From assembly GCA_002438605.1 (NCBI GenBank), contig DJPR01000041.1:1-49293 (forward strand): DNA of 49,293 nt, written 5' to 3'. The translations under genes were made by a program, and so were the position numbers. The notes below the pieces were generated by a model. The model made no database searches, was not told the origin of the DNA, and worked only from the letters and a program-made list of their open reading frames with translations. The DNA is from Ruminococcus sp. UBA6407 (lineage in GTDB: Bacteria > Bacillota > Clostridia > Oscillospirales > Ruminococcaceae). This document shows, piece by piece, positions 16,507-24,673 of this stretch; position 1 is the first letter of the stretch, and the number at the start of each line of letters is the position of its first letter.

Positions 16507-16860
16507 TTAGTAGAAAAAGCCAAGAGCTGTATCGCCTAACCAATCACCGATACTTTCAAACAAGTCTGCTGCTGCACTACTTAAATAGAACATCAAACTG
16601 AATGCCATAGAAATTAGCCACAAAACGCCTATTAAAACGCCCCCCTGCAAACCTGTAAGAGAACCATTTTGAATGCTCTTAACAAGTACAACAGTCCCTC
16701 CAATAGCAATCAGCACAAAGATACTTCCGAGTATGTATTGCAAAGCAACCAAGACCTCAGAAATAAAGTTTAGAATAAATGCAAGTAGGTATAGGATACC
16801 TTTTAATATAAAAGCGATTATTAGAAAAACTATTTTGAACGGCAATAAAAGTATCGACAT
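16507..16860 (-). CDS. Small integral membrane protein (last gene of the par operon)
   Basis: This 117-residue protein is mostly hydrophobic, with about three membrane segments (~4-25, ~27-58, ~72-98) and a short acidic tail. No family is recognised. The ribosome site GGGAG lies 7 nt before the ATG. It is the promoter-distal gene of the minus-strand operon, followed by the shared terminator. It could serve in the transfer apparatus or exclusion, but nothing in the sequence shows this. Confidence 0.7.
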   Translation of the reverse strand: MSILLLPFKIVFLIIAFILKGILYLLAFILNFISEVLVALQYILGSIFVLIAIGGTVVLVKSIQNGSLTGLQGGVLIGVLWLISMAFSLMFYLSSAAADLFESIGDWLGDTALGFFY

Positions 16861-16872
16861 ATTGTTGCTCCC

Positions 16873-17289
16873 TTACACAAAAATTATACTATCTAAAATC
16901 AGTTCTCTTGCTTGCTCTTGAAAAGCATTGTACAGTTGAGTGCGTTTCATAAAATCATCATTCTTTACTGCAAGCAGGTATTCCTTATCACTCGCTAACC
17001 ACTTCTCAATCTGGTCAAACTCTGCATCCTTTGCTCTCGTTTCTAATTTCAGCAAATACGAATAAATTTCGCCTTGATTGACAAGTTCCTGAAGCTTGTC
17101 AGGATTCCGCTCCAGCATATATGGAATATAACGCCGAATATAAACGCTAACAAAGCTGTTCTGTGTGGATGCTCCTGTGCTAGAATCTGTATCTGTAACA
17201 ATGAGATTCTCTGTATCAAATTCGCATAAAGGCTGTTTGTACTTCTTTTCTTTGTCATCGTAGAACCTTTTTTCACTTTTTAGTATCAT
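16873..17289 (-). CDS. TnpV-like protein
   Basis: The 138-residue protein resembles TnpV proteins of Tn4451-type and other clostridial elements: an IRRYIPYMLERNPDKLQELVNQGEIYSY-like core broken by short turns, then a helix of the DxxMKRTQLYNAFQEQARE type and an ILDSIIF end. TnpV function is not known; these proteins travel with elements that use large serine recombinases. The start is taken at ATG 17289 (GGGA six nt upstream) rather than ATG 17295. The gene overlaps the preceding gene by 17 nt, as is common in this operon. Confidence 0.55.
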   Translation of the reverse strand: MILKSEKRFYDDKEKKYKQPLCEFDTENLIVTDTDSSTGASTQNSFVSVYIRRYIPYMLERNPDKLQELVNQGEIYSYLLKLETRAKDAEFDQIEKWLASDKEYLLAVKNDDFMKRTQLYNAFQEQARELILDSIIFV

Positions 17290-18067
17290 GCTCATTCCCT
17301 TTCTTATAATTTTTCTTGTGCATTACAACAAAAATTATTATTATTGTAACTGCTGCAAGAAGCGTACCACAAAGCAAACCTCTTTTTGTAGACGACTTTA
17401 CAGTTGTTTGTTCATCTTCTGTGACTTCATCCGTAGCAGCTGCAGCTTCGGTTGCTGGTTGTTGTGTGGTTTTTCCAAGAACTCTATGTACAGAATTTCC
17501 GGTGTTATTGCTGCGATTGTTATTTTGTTTATGCTGTTGTGAAGTTGATGAATCTTTACTTTCTTCCTCAGAATTAGAATCGGACGGATTCGCTTCTTCT
17601 TTGGCTTCTTGTTCCTTTTCCCACTCTACTGTGTTAAACGGCATAAAACTGTCTACTACGTTTCCATTTTCATCAGCCATATTCCATTTGCCGTTGACAA
17701 AATTAAAATGGTACAGAATGTTTCCGTCTAAATCTGTAATATAGTAATTCCCATTATCATCATCTTCAAACGCCCAATTAGAAACAAGGTCTTTATAGTA
17801 TTCTCGATACGCATATATAGCGTACGGAACATCGTCCTTATACTCATCAAAATTTTCATCAAGCCATGATTCAATCAAATGATGTTCATATGATGCTTCA
17901 GGAAATTGTGTGCCGTCTTCTGGTGTACCAAACCACCATTCTTCCCAAATCAAGTCGGCAATGTAATCCTTATTGACTTGTTCATCCGCATAAACACCAA
18001 TCGGCATTGTAGCCATTCCTGCTGCAATGCCAAGAACCATACCCATTGAAATGACTGCTTTTTTCAT
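17273..18067 (-). CDS. Surface protein: signal peptide, acidic ectodomain, C-terminal membrane anchor
   Basis: Residues 1-27 form a signal peptide ending in GVYA-DEQ. An ectodomain rich in Trp, Tyr and acidic residues (~28-150) is followed by a Ser/Asn/Gln-rich linker (~160-225), one hydrophobic segment (~230-250) and a basic tail. Single-anchor proteins of this type occur in Gram-positive conjugative elements and may aid cell contact or entry exclusion. That is an inference; no catalytic motif is seen. Ribosome site GGAGGAC precedes the ATG. Confidence 0.7.
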   Translation of the reverse strand: MKKAVISMGMVLGIAAGMATMPIGVYADEQVNKDYIADLIWEEWWFGTPEDGTQFPEASYEHHLIESWLDENFDEYKDDVPYAIYAYREYYKDLVSNWAFEDDDNGNYYITDLDGNILYHFNFVNGKWNMADENGNVVDSFMPFNTVEWEKEQEAKEEANPSDSNSEEESKDSSTSQQHKQNNNRSNNTGNSVHRVLGKTTQQPATEAAAATDEVTEDEQTTVKSSTKRGLLCGTLLAAVTIIIIFVVMHKKNYKKGNEHDTKK

Positions 18068-18100
18068 AACTTGTCCTCCATTATTTTATCATAAAATGCT

Positions 18101-18793
18101 TTATAAGTCAATTACACATCTTACTCCTAGAAGCAATAACAAATGTACTGGGTAAAATGCGTAAAAAAACCACTTGTGAAATGCTTTTTTACTGCCTGAT
18201 TCTCCATGATAAAACAGCTTTATCATTGGAAGAACAAAAAATACTCCGATTGCCCAAATGCCTTTCCATGCTGGAGAACCTTTTATAACAAGATACGAGT
18301 ATAAAATAGCAGTCGCTAGATATAATCCGTATCCGATTGCTTTCTTGTTTCTTTCTAAAGCCAAAAATGATATGCACCATAAGGGAATGAATATCATCCA
18401 GTCAGCAAGAAAGGAAAAAAACAATATAAGAACTATGCCAAAAATCTTATATCCAGAATTGATTTTTGAATCAAGCAGCCATACAATCATCAATCCTAGG
18501 AAAAGTGTAAAAATCACACTGAAATGGAAAGTGGCTTTGCCGTATTCAAAATATGAATACGGCAGCCATGAAATTAGCGAAAATATAAATAAACGAAGAG
18601 CATATTTCTTTTTGTTTTTTGTATGAAAATATCCTTCTACAATGAAAAAAGCCATTGTAGGGGCTGTCAATCGCCCTATCATCCGCATTATAACTGTTAT
18701 AGCAGAATCATTAGAAAGGAAGGTAGCTGCAATGTGGTCAATAACCATTGCTACAATTACAAGATATTTCAGTTGATTTCTATTTAACGACAA
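18101..18793 (-). CDS. traX: TraX family membrane protein
   Basis: This 230-residue polytopic protein has about seven membrane segments. The N-terminal part (LKYLVIVAMVIDHIA and IGRLTAPTMAFFIVEGYFHT) matches the TraX family, named for the F-plasmid pilin N-acetyltransferase; the conserved DH near residue 18 and the EGYxHT segment are present. In Firmicutes elements the substrate is unknown, and TraX-like proteins also occur as generic acyltransferases. Its start overlaps the end of the upstream Cys-rich gene by 14 nt. Found inside the par/ssb operon, it fits a transfer-linked role. Confidence 0.8.
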   Translation of the reverse strand: MSLNRNQLKYLVIVAMVIDHIAATFLSNDSAITVIMRMIGRLTAPTMAFFIVEGYFHTKNKKKYALRLFIFSLISWLPYSYFEYGKATFHFSVIFTLFLGLMIVWLLDSKINSGYKIFGIVLILFFSFLADWMIFIPLWCISFLALERNKKAIGYGLYLATAILYSYLVIKGSPAWKGIWAIGVFFVLPMIKLFYHGESGSKKAFHKWFFYAFYPVHLLLLLGVRCVIDL

Positions 18794-19004
18794 TTGCTGC
18801 TCCTCTCTTACGAAACGGACACCAATCAGGAGAAATTTCTCTTTTTACAATGCCAATAAATCCGGTCAATTTTGCTTCTAAGTCATGACACTTAAAATAC
18901 CCCTGTATGTACTTCTGGTCAGGGTGTCCACAGTAATAAAAATTTTGACCGCTTTTATTAGATTTACGACATTCGCAGTGCAAGCATTTTTTACATGAAT
19001 GCAT
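18780..19004 (-). CDS. Small Cys-rich protein, probably metal-binding
   Basis: This 74-residue protein has Cys at positions 4, 7, 10 and 12 and later CGHPDQKY, FKCHD and DWCPFR. The pattern fits one or two zinc or iron-sulfur sites. The ATG at 19004 is chosen because GGGGGA sits 9 nt upstream; an upstream ATG at 19046 lacks a ribosome site. It overlaps the TraX gene. No family is recognised. Confidence 0.65.
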   Translation of the reverse strand: MHSCKKCLHCECRKSNKSGQNFYYCGHPDQKYIQGYFKCHDLEAKLTGFIGIVKREISPDWCPFRKRGAAIVVK

Positions 19005-19018
19005 CTTAACAAGTCCCC

Positions 19019-19312
19019 CTATATTCTTCCTATGATAATAAGCCAATCCTTTTTATCCTTAGAATACAATCCAAAGGCTTTAGGCGTTTTTACATACTTA
19101 TATTTGATTCTGGCAAAGAAAGCGATTGCATTAGTCATTGCTTCTAATGCTTCAAACTTATACTTTAGCTGTCTTTTTAGATAACACCTGTACTCATACT
19201 CTTCCGGTGAATCACTTAGATTATCAAGATAGCATTGATACAAATGTATCTGCTTTACGGTTTTCATAAGGTCTTTTCCAAAGCTACTTCCTAGTAGTTT
19301 TGATTTGTTCAT
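19019..19312 (-). CDS. Hypothetical protein (97 aa)
   Basis: A basic, helical protein with many Tyr, Lys and Leu and no recognised motif. It overlaps the upstream gene by 4 nt (ATGA), which indicates translational coupling. Chiefly supported by operon context. Confidence 0.6.
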   Translation of the reverse strand: MNKSKLLGSSFGKDLMKTVKQIHLYQCYLDNLSDSPEEYEYRCYLKRQLKYKFEALEAMTNAIAFFARIKYKYVKTPKAFGLYSKDKKDWLIIIGRI

Positions 19313-19506
19313 TTAGATAACACCTTCTTGTACCAGCTCTTGTATTCGTCTTCCATAAAACCACAGTGAATGATATTGTATATTGCCAGATAACGGTTAT
19401 GCTGAATCGTAACAGCACTTTCATCAGCATTATCATTGAGCATTCTGACATATATTATATGCTCTTTTGCTGCTGCTTGAAAAACCAATAACTTCATTTG
19501 ATTCAT
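19309..19506 (-). CDS. Hypothetical protein (65 aa)
   Basis: A small helical protein without recognised motif, coupled by ATGA overlaps both to parB upstream and to the next gene downstream. This arrangement of tiny coupled genes after parB supports expression, but its role is unknown. Confidence 0.6.
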   Translation of the reverse strand: MNQMKLLVFQAAAKEHIIYVRMLNDNADESAVTIQHNRYLAIYNIIHCGFMEDEYKSWYKKVLSK

Positions 19507-20501
19507 CGTGCTTGCTCCTTATCAAAATCAGGAAAAGTTGCAATAACTTTGCTCTTATCCGTATCATCGTCCTGATTCATAAAGTACATTTCCAATGCCT
19601 TTTCAATAATTTCTGATACTTCCTCGCTTGTTGCCTTTTTACTAAAGTATCTCGAATAAGAAGCCTGACTGATTTTCACAGATTTTGGTTTTGGTTGTTG
19701 TGGTTCATCAGTTTTTCCAGACAGAATCTGTTCTACTTCTTTATCGGATAGGCTTCCATCACTTGCATTTTTCCGTAGTTCTTCTGCTTTCTTAATGCTG
19801 ATTTTGTACTGTTCTGCAAGTAATGCAACCGTTTCCTGTGTGTCATCTGACAGATAAGACAACTGCACTCCGGCAAGAAAAGCGATATTCTCGTTGTCGA
19901 TTTGCTCTTTTAGCTCATCAATCAAGCGATTTATGCGTATCAATCTTGATACCGTTTTTCCACTTAATCCATATTCAGAACCGACCTTATCTCTGGTCGT
20001 TTGAGATGGGGTTTCTGTCAATTCAGATTCAAGATTTGGGTTTTCAAGTAGTTTCAATTCACGGATAATGTCGTTTCTTTTTCCTTGAGAGAACATTGCT
20101 TCGTGACGTTGTGCTACAACCGCTGCTTGTTCACTGATTCTAAGATTGTCAAAACCACGTTGCATGATATTTGATTCTATTACATACATCTCAGCTTCAT
20201 CAGCTGTCAATCCCTGTTTTACAATAGCCGGAACAGTTGCAAGCCCTGCTGCTTTAGAGGCATTCCAACGGTTATGACCGATTAAAATTTCGTACTTTCC
20301 ACCACTTAAAGGTTGTACAATCAAAGGTGTAAGCACTCCGTTTTTGCGGATACTTTCCACCATGTCTTCCAGTCTTTCTCCATCATAGAGAGCAAACATA
20401 TGATTATGATATGGTGTAAGTAAATCGCATGCAATTTGCTGTACCATGTTCGCTGATGGTGCTGTATTCAGCATCATTCCTAAGTCAAAAGCTGCTGCCA
20501 T
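19503..20501 (-). CDS. parB: ParB/Spo0J-family partition protein
   Basis: This 332-residue protein has a ParB N-terminal domain (~25-120, with the GHNRW motif of the nucleotide-binding GxxR box) and a helix-turn-helix central domain (TRDKVGSEYGLSGKTVSRLIRI). The C-terminal tail is less conserved. ParB proteins bind a centromere-like site and work with ParA to hold the circular element in dividing cells. The ATG has GGAGA nine nt upstream and overlaps the upstream gene. A 13-bp palindrome at 20520-20532 sits directly before the ribosome site. The gap between parA and parB is filled by four genes, an uncommon but ICE-typical layout. Confidence 0.9.
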   Translation of the reverse strand: MAAAFDLGMMLNTAPSANMVQQIACDLLTPYHNHMFALYDGERLEDMVESIRKNGVLTPLIVQPLSGGKYEILIGHNRWNASKAAGLATVPAIVKQGLTADEAEMYVIESNIMQRGFDNLRISEQAAVVAQRHEAMFSQGKRNDIIRELKLLENPNLESELTETPSQTTRDKVGSEYGLSGKTVSRLIRINRLIDELKEQIDNENIAFLAGVQLSYLSDDTQETVALLAEQYKISIKKAEELRKNASDGSLSDKEVEQILSGKTDEPQQPKPKSVKISQASYSRYFSKKATSEEVSEIIEKALEMYFMNQDDDTDKSKVIATFPDFDKEQAR

Positions 20502-20823
20502 TTCTGTATCTCCTATTCTGGACAGGCTGTCCCAAAGTTACTAAATAAGTATAGCATTCGTTTAGCTTTTCCAGTTTGTTACGTACCTCTTTTTCCGTAA
20601 CATTTTCGCACGTTTGCGGAAAATAGTGGCGTATTCCTTTTGTACAATAGTTTATACTTTGACCAAAAACGTAATACCGATTGTACAACCACCAAAGTTG
20701 TTCTGAATCTTCCTGCATTGGAATCCATTCTTTCAAAACAGTTACTGTAACATCATACAATACAGAATGTTCTTTCCAACACTGGTTACGCCAATAAAGA
20801 CGCATTCTTATCAAATCACTCAT
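20485..20823 (-). CDS. Hypothetical protein (112 aa)
   Basis: An aromatic-rich, basic protein (many Trp, Tyr and Arg in its first half) with no recognised family. ATG 20823 has AGGAGA seven nt upstream. An alternative ATG at 20841 overlaps the ssb stop (TAATG) and would add six residues. Its 3' end overlaps the parB start and contains the 13-bp palindrome. Confidence 0.65.
   Translation of the reverse strand: MSDLIRMRLYWRNQCWKEHSVLYDVTVTVLKEWIPMQEDSEQLWWLYNRYYVFGQSINYCTKGIRHYFPQTCENVTEKEVRNKLEKLNECYTYLVTLGQPVQNRRYRNGSSF
20520..20532. promoter_or_regulatory. 13-bp palindrome upstream of parB (copy 2)
   Basis: GGACAG-G-CTGTCC lies 18 nt before the parB ATG, just ahead of its ribosome site. 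It matches the palindrome at 1755-1767 except for the central base. It could be a ParB-binding site, an operator or a translational control site. Confidence 0.5.
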
Positions 20824-20840
20824 GATGCCATCTCCTATCA

Positions 20841-21233
20841 TTAAAACGATACATCTGGGTCGTCTAACAAATCTTCAAAAGCAGCAAAATCTTCATCACT
20901 AGCTTTTTCTTTCAATTCTGACTTTCCAGAGGGTAAAAAATGAATTTCTCGGACATGGATTTGGTCACAATAATGCTTCTTTTCATCAAGCTCATAGTTT
21001 GCATTTTCAATTCGCCCGATGATTTCTAAAGCATCGCCTTTATTCAACCATTTTTCAAGAATTTCTGCAACTTTTCCCCATGCGACACATGTAAAAAAGT
21101 CAGTTGTTGCTGTTCCATCAGATTTCTTGTGACGGTCTACAGCAATTCTGAATCTACAAAAAATCTTTCCATTTGCGGTTTCTTTTAGTTCGGGCGTTAC
21201 CGCTAAACGTCCAGTTAAAATGATAATGTTCAT
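20841..21233 (-). CDS. ssb: Single-stranded DNA-binding protein, element-encoded
   Basis: This 130-residue OB-fold protein begins MNIIILTGRLAVTPELKET and shows the WGKVAEIL segment of bacterial SSBs. It ends in an acidic tip (DDPDVSF) that recruits partners. It is shorter than the chromosomal SSB at 39300-39797 and lacks its Gln/Asn/Pro-rich linker. Element SSBs are thought to coat the transferred strand or help replication after entry. It lies between parA and parB. Confidence 0.9.
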   Translation of the reverse strand: MNIIILTGRLAVTPELKETANGKIFCRFRIAVDRHKKSDGTATTDFFTCVAWGKVAEILEKWLNKGDALEIIGRIENANYELDEKKHYCDQIHVREIHFLPSGKSELKEKASDEDFAAFEDLLDDPDVSF

Positions 21234-21243
21234 GATATTCCTT

Positions 21244-21447
21244 TCATTTCTTGATAAACAAGGCTGTTAGTAGCCAACCACAATAAACATCTATCAATAG
21301 CAAACTTACAATGAGTAGGCAGGTTTCTGCAACGTGAACGGCTCTTGGAAAATGAAATAACCCTTTTCCGCTGCGACCAAAAATATAGCATACCCAATCT
21401 GCAAGTAAAGTACCGACAAGTAGAGCAATTGTAAACTGTAACACCAT
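21244..21447 (-). CDS. Small membrane protein (67 aa)
   Basis: Two hydrophobic segments (residues ~2-22 and ~42-63) flank a short basic loop (GRSGKGLFHFPR). No family is recognised. It sits 10 nt upstream of the ssb start in the same operon. Confidence 0.6.
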   Translation of the reverse strand: MVLQFTIALLVGTLLADWVCYIFGRSGKGLFHFPRAVHVAETCLLIVSLLLIDVYCGWLLTALFIKK

Positions 21448-21462
21448 AATCCCTTTTTACCT

Positions 21463-21795
21463 TTAACCTTTTCTTCTTTGTGCTTTGGCTGATAACATTG
21501 GGGTGATTGTTCTGGACAATGCATTTGCAAAGTCACGTTCCCAACCATTTATCATACCTCTTCGGCTGTAATCAGCAAACTGTAAAGCATGAAAAATGCG
21601 GTCAGAGTTGTAACCAACGCCATTTTCGCTGGGGGAAAGTTCTGCACTTACCCCCAACGATACAATAGAAATGTACGCTCCGTTTATATGTCTGCCAAAC
21701 AAGCAAAGAAAGGAAAAGCCATTCATTTCTACGGAGATTTCTTGTACCGTTGCTCGATGGTGGTGCGTAACGGTAAGTTTACCGTTGAACATCAT
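21463..21795 (-). CDS. Hypothetical protein (110 aa) coupled to parA
   Basis: The start at ATG 21795 is chosen for its excellent ribosome site (AGGAGGT, 8 nt upstream), which lies inside the end of parA; the frame stays open further upstream without one. The protein is mixed alpha/beta with a basic tail (SAKAQRRKG). No recognised domain. Confidence 0.6.
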   Translation of the reverse strand: MMFNGKLTVTHHHRATVQEISVEMNGFSFLCLFGRHINGAYISIVSLGVSAELSPSENGVGYNSDRIFHALQFADYSRRGMINGWERDFANALSRTITPMLSAKAQRRKG

Positions 21796-22558
21796 GCTGC
21801 AACACCTCCTCTGCAAGAGCTGAATATTCCATTCCAAGCTTGCTTGTGGCTGGAATCATACACCCTACCTCTACGGCTTTAGCAGCTTCCACAGAGCGAT
21901 GTATGTATGTCTTGAAAAGGATACTACCATACTTATTCATCAAGTTCTGATATGCTGCTCTGCTTACTGTTGTATAGTCCATCATAGTCGGAAGTATTCC
22001 AGAAAGCTGTATTGTCGGGTTGATAGTTGCCTGAATCTGCTTAAACAATTGAATCAAACTATCAAGCCCATCCATACTAAATTTTTGCGTCTGTACCGGA
22101 ATCAGCATTTCATCAGCTGCGGTCATTGCATTGATAAGCAATACTCCCAAAGAGGGCAAGCAATCAATTAAAATGTAATCATAGTCATCTGAGATTTCGG
22201 ACAAAATGCGTTTTAAAATACTCTCTCTCGCAAGGGCGTTAATCATCAACATCTCGGCATTTGCTAAATTGATGTCGGCAGGAATGTAATCCAACTCGTA
22301 CATATCATGTTTGCGAATCGCCATTCTCACAGCAGCAATGTGAATCATGGACTTTGTAGAAACTTCCGAAATCAGTTCCGTCATGGTAGGTTTATTATCC
22401 TTTTGATACCCCAGATATTCACTCAGATTTGCCTGTGGGTCAAGGTCTACTAACAGCACTTTCTTTCCTCTTCTGGAAAGAGCAGCAGCTAGATTAAACG
22501 TTGTTGTAGTTTTTCCTACGCCACCCTTTTGGTTACTGATTGTAATAATTTTTCCCAT
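21779..22558 (-). CDS. parA: ParA/Soj-family partition ATPase
   Basis: This 259-residue protein carries the deviant Walker A KGGVGKTT at residues ~11-18, the switch motif DLDPQANLS near 42 and a Walker B-like [12 protein letters not shown] near 125. ParA-type ATPases move ParB-bound DNA along the nucleoid. It is a type I ParA without an N-terminal DNA-binding extension. It has a GGAGGA ribosome site and overlaps the next gene. Confidence 0.95.
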   Translation of the reverse strand: MGKIITISNQKGGVGKTTTTFNLAAALSRRGKKVLLVDLDPQANLSEYLGYQKDNKPTMTELISEVSTKSMIHIAAVRMAIRKHDMYELDYIPADINLANAEMLMINALARESILKRILSEISDDYDYILIDCLPSLGVLLINAMTAADEMLIPVQTQKFSMDGLDSLIQLFKQIQATINPTIQLSGILPTMMDYTTVSRAAYQNLMNKYGSILFKTYIHRSVEAAKAVEVGCMIPATSKLGMEYSALAEEVLQHDVQR

Positions 22559-22578
22559 TTTCTTTTCCTCCTGTTATT

Positions 22579-22992
22579 TCATTTTGAGTTTTCAAGCTCT
22601 TGTACTCTCCGCATTAGATTGATATAATCCGCTGCGGATTGTCTACGTTCATTTTCGAGTTCCTGAATCTGCCTTTGAGCTTGCCGGAGCTGTCTTTTCA
22701 GTTCCCGTTCCATGGAAGGAACTTCTCGAATTTGGGAACATTGTTCTTTAATACGATTAGCTTCGGTTTTGCACTGGGCAACATATTCAGCGTCACTTAA
22801 ACGTTGTTCTTCTCGTGATACCGCATTTTCAGCTCGTTTTTTCACTTGCTGTTTTTTCTTGCTGTTTTTTTTCTGCTCTTTGCGAACGTCTATACGGCAT
22901 TCATCGCAGTACTTTACGCTAATAAAACGATACCAACTATCGTAATCCGTATCAGCAATTTCGATACCACAAATATCACAGTATTTACGCAT
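22579..22992 (-). CDS. Zinc-ribbon plus coiled-coil protein
   Basis: A four-Cys zinc ribbon (CDICG near residue 5 and CDEC near 29) is followed by ~100 residues of highly charged coiled coil rich in Glu, Arg, Gln and Lys. The layout suggests a DNA- or RNA-binding scaffold. It is the gene before parA and has a GGAGGG ribosome site. No family name is offered. Confidence 0.7.
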   Translation of the reverse strand: MRKYCDICGIEIADTDYDSWYRFISVKYCDECRIDVRKEQKKNSKKKQQVKKRAENAVSREEQRLSDAEYVAQCKTEANRIKEQCSQIREVPSMERELKRQLRQAQRQIQELENERRQSAADYINLMRRVQELENSK

Positions 22993-23008
22993 TCTATCCC
23001 TCCTCTTG

Positions 23009-23127
23009 CGTTTTGTCTACCACGTTTTGTCCACTTCCCCGAACCCCTCTCGTCAACCCCTTCCCCACGGTTTTGTCCCTCGATTTGTCTACCGTTCTGT
23101 CTACCGTTTTGTCCTTACTGTTTTACG
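23009..23127. repeat. Iteron-like direct repeat array
   Basis: In the gap between two genes of the minus operon, CGTTTTGTCYA-like units start at 23009, 23023, 23069, 23081, 23093 and 23105, with a weaker one near 23118. Spacing within clusters is 12-14 bp. Another unit (GCGTTTTGTCC) lies inside the upstream gene at 23171. The array resembles plasmid iterons or binding sites of a partition or replication protein. Confidence 0.6.
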
Positions 23128-23522
23128 ATTTCAGCGAATTCAAGGCTTTTTCTTCGGATTTGCTGAGAGAGCGTTTTGTCCTCTACCTGTAAAGCCTGTA
23201 AAATGCTCTCTTGAGATAAGGTGGTTGATTGACCATATTCTCTGCAAACATTGACTTCTACGTTTCTACCATTTTGAATGTCTTCAATCTGTGCAAGCGT
23301 TTCTGCTTGCTTCAACCGCAACTCAGTTAGTTCACCAAGGATGACCTCGGCTTCTTCCGGTATTGAATCTGCATCACCGGATTGAGAGGATTGCAGCTTA
23401 GAACGTTGCCGTTGTTCCAACATCTCTTGTCTGATTCTATTCTGTCGTCTTCTCAAATAAATGTATGCTGTCGGAATACCGACAGCTAGAAGAATCAAAA
23501 GATTTTGAGCATTTTCACTCAT
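23115..23522 (-). CDS. Membrane-anchored coiled-coil protein (135 aa)
   Basis: One N-terminal hydrophobic segment (~7-23, LLILLAVGIPTAYIYL) is followed by a basic stretch (RRRQNRIRQE) and a charged helical cytoplasmic part. No family is recognised. It has a very good ribosome site (AAGGAGATG). Its end abuts the iteron-like array. Confidence 0.65.
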   Translation of the reverse strand: MSENAQNLLILLAVGIPTAYIYLRRRQNRIRQEMLEQRQRSKLQSSQSGDADSIPEEAEVILGELTELRLKQAETLAQIEDIQNGRNVEVNVCREYGQSTTLSQESILQALQVEDKTLSQQIRRKSLEFAEIVKQ

Positions 23523-23540
23523 GACTTCATCTCCTTTGTT

Positions 23541-23756
23541 TTATTCATTCTGAGAAATACTCATGTCTTTCTGAACAGAAGAAAATATATCACAATATGC
23601 TTGAGCTTCTTCCAACGTATCAAACCAGATACGCCGTATATCTTTCTCCCCATTAGAAAGAATTGTATTTAATGGTTTTTGCTTTGCATCACAAGTGTCT
23701 GTAACTGTGGGAGTTGTATAATTACTAACACAGTTTGTCACAGCATAAAACTTCAT
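23541..23756 (-). CDS. Small hypothetical protein, first gene of the par operon
   Basis: A 71-residue protein with a FDTLEEAQAYCDIF segment like those of short modulator-type proteins, and no clear family. The ribosome site is AGAGGTGG. It follows about 200 nt of leader downstream of the operon promoter. Confidence 0.6.
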   Translation of the reverse strand: MKFYAVTNCVSNYTTPTVTDTCDAKQKPLNTILSNGEKDIRRIWFDTLEEAQAYCDIFSSVQKDMSISQNE

Positions 23757-23954
23757 ACTTCGCCACCTCTTTCGTTTCTATTTGCTTGTGGGTTATCGGG
23801 GATTGTGACCGTTTACCCATCCGCATTACCAGCAATGAAATTTCCTTGCTGTCACTCTGCCTGCGTATACCACCATATAATCTAATGTAACATTCCATTG
23901 CAAATTTGCTTTTTTTTTGCTCGAATTCTTATTATTCTTTTTGATTCTTCTATG

Positions 23955-23983
23955 ATTATATCATAAACTAACGCTATTGTCAA
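23955..23983 (-). promoter_or_regulatory. Consensus promoter of the minus-strand par/ssb/traX operon
   Basis: On the minus strand TTGACA (23983-23978) and TATAAT (23960-23955) are 17 bp apart, with an extended -10 TG. It faces the regulator promoter at 24056-24084 back to back. It is probably the main promoter for the sixteen genes down to 16507, since no other strong promoter was seen in between. Confidence 0.85.
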
Positions 23984-24051
23984 GATATAATCTTTGCGTT
24001 TTACAGTTTGTTAAATATAAAGTTCGATATTTACAAATGATTCATTTTTAT

Positions 24052-24101
24052 GAGTTTGACAAAGCATAGGGGATATGATACAATAAAATAAAGTCAAACT
24101 C
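24052..24101. promoter_or_regulatory. Promoter of the ribbon-helix-helix regulator gene flanked by an inverted-repeat operator
   Basis: TTGACA (24056-24061) and TACAAT (24079-24084) are 17 bp apart. GAGTTTGAC (24052-24060) and its exact complement GTCAAACTC (24093-24101) bracket the promoter from the -35 to past the start point. This suggests negative self-control by the gene product or by another element regulator. Confidence 0.7.
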
Positions 24102-24120
24102 TACAAGAAAGGAAACTAAA

Positions 24121-24612
24121 ATGCCAACGATGATATGCCAGAAATGTGGCAAGGAATGCGAACGCACTTCTAACGTTCAAAAATATTGTCCGGAATGCCG
24201 CAAAAAAAAGCAAGTAGAGCGTAATTCAGCTTATCAGCAAAAGCGTGAAAATACTCCGGATTTAGTTGTGGCTGTTGGCAGCCAAGCAATCTGTCCGAAT
24301 TGTAAAAAATCGTTTTTGAAAAAATCGGGAAATCAGATTTTTTGCGAAGATTGTTCTGCGGAACATTTCCAACAGCAGAAAAAGCAAAAAAGGAATGATA
24401 TGTCGGACGAAAAACGTTCTGAAGTGTATCGCAAAACAATGGAGAATAACAACAACATTTATGATAGATTCTCACTTTATGTCCCTAAAGGCAAAAAAGC
24501 TTATCTACAAGAAATCTCTAAAAGTATGGGAATAAGTTTAAACACCTTTATCAATCAAGCCATAGAGCAATATGAGCAATTGATTCTATCGCAAAAAGAA
24601 GAAAATGAATAA
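24121..24612 (+). CDS. Double zinc-ribbon, ribbon-helix-helix DNA-binding protein
   Basis: The 163-residue protein has two four-Cys ribbons: CxxC pairs at residues ~5-8 and ~23-26 (CQKCGKEC, CPEC) and at ~58-61 and ~74-77 (CPNC, CEDC). The C-terminal ~50 residues (FSLYVPKGKKAYLQEISKSMGISLNTFINQAIEQY) look like an Arc/MetJ ribbon-helix-helix. It is encoded alone on the plus strand between the par operon and the mob block, so it may set the balance between partition and mobilization. Its promoter is framed by a perfect 9-bp inverted repeat, which fits autoregulation. Ribosome site AAGAAAGGAA. Confidence 0.75.
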   Translation: MPTMICQKCGKECERTSNVQKYCPECRKKKQVERNSAYQQKRENTPDLVVAVGSQAICPNCKKSFLKKSGNQIFCEDCSAEHFQQQKKQKRNDMSDEKRSEVYRKTMENNNNIYDRFSLYVPKGKKAYLQEISKSMGISLNTFINQAIEQYEQLILSQKEENE

Positions 24613-24628
24613 AATCAGATACCGATAC

Positions 24629-24658
24629 AAAGCACAAGCAAACCGCCTGTGCTTTTTT
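24629..24658. terminator. Terminator between the regulator and relaxase genes
   Basis: AAAGCACA and TGTGCTTTTTT flank an 11-nt loop and end in a T-run. It lies between convergent genes and could serve both. Confidence 0.75.
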
Positions 24659-24673
24659 CTTTTTCTGCCAGCA

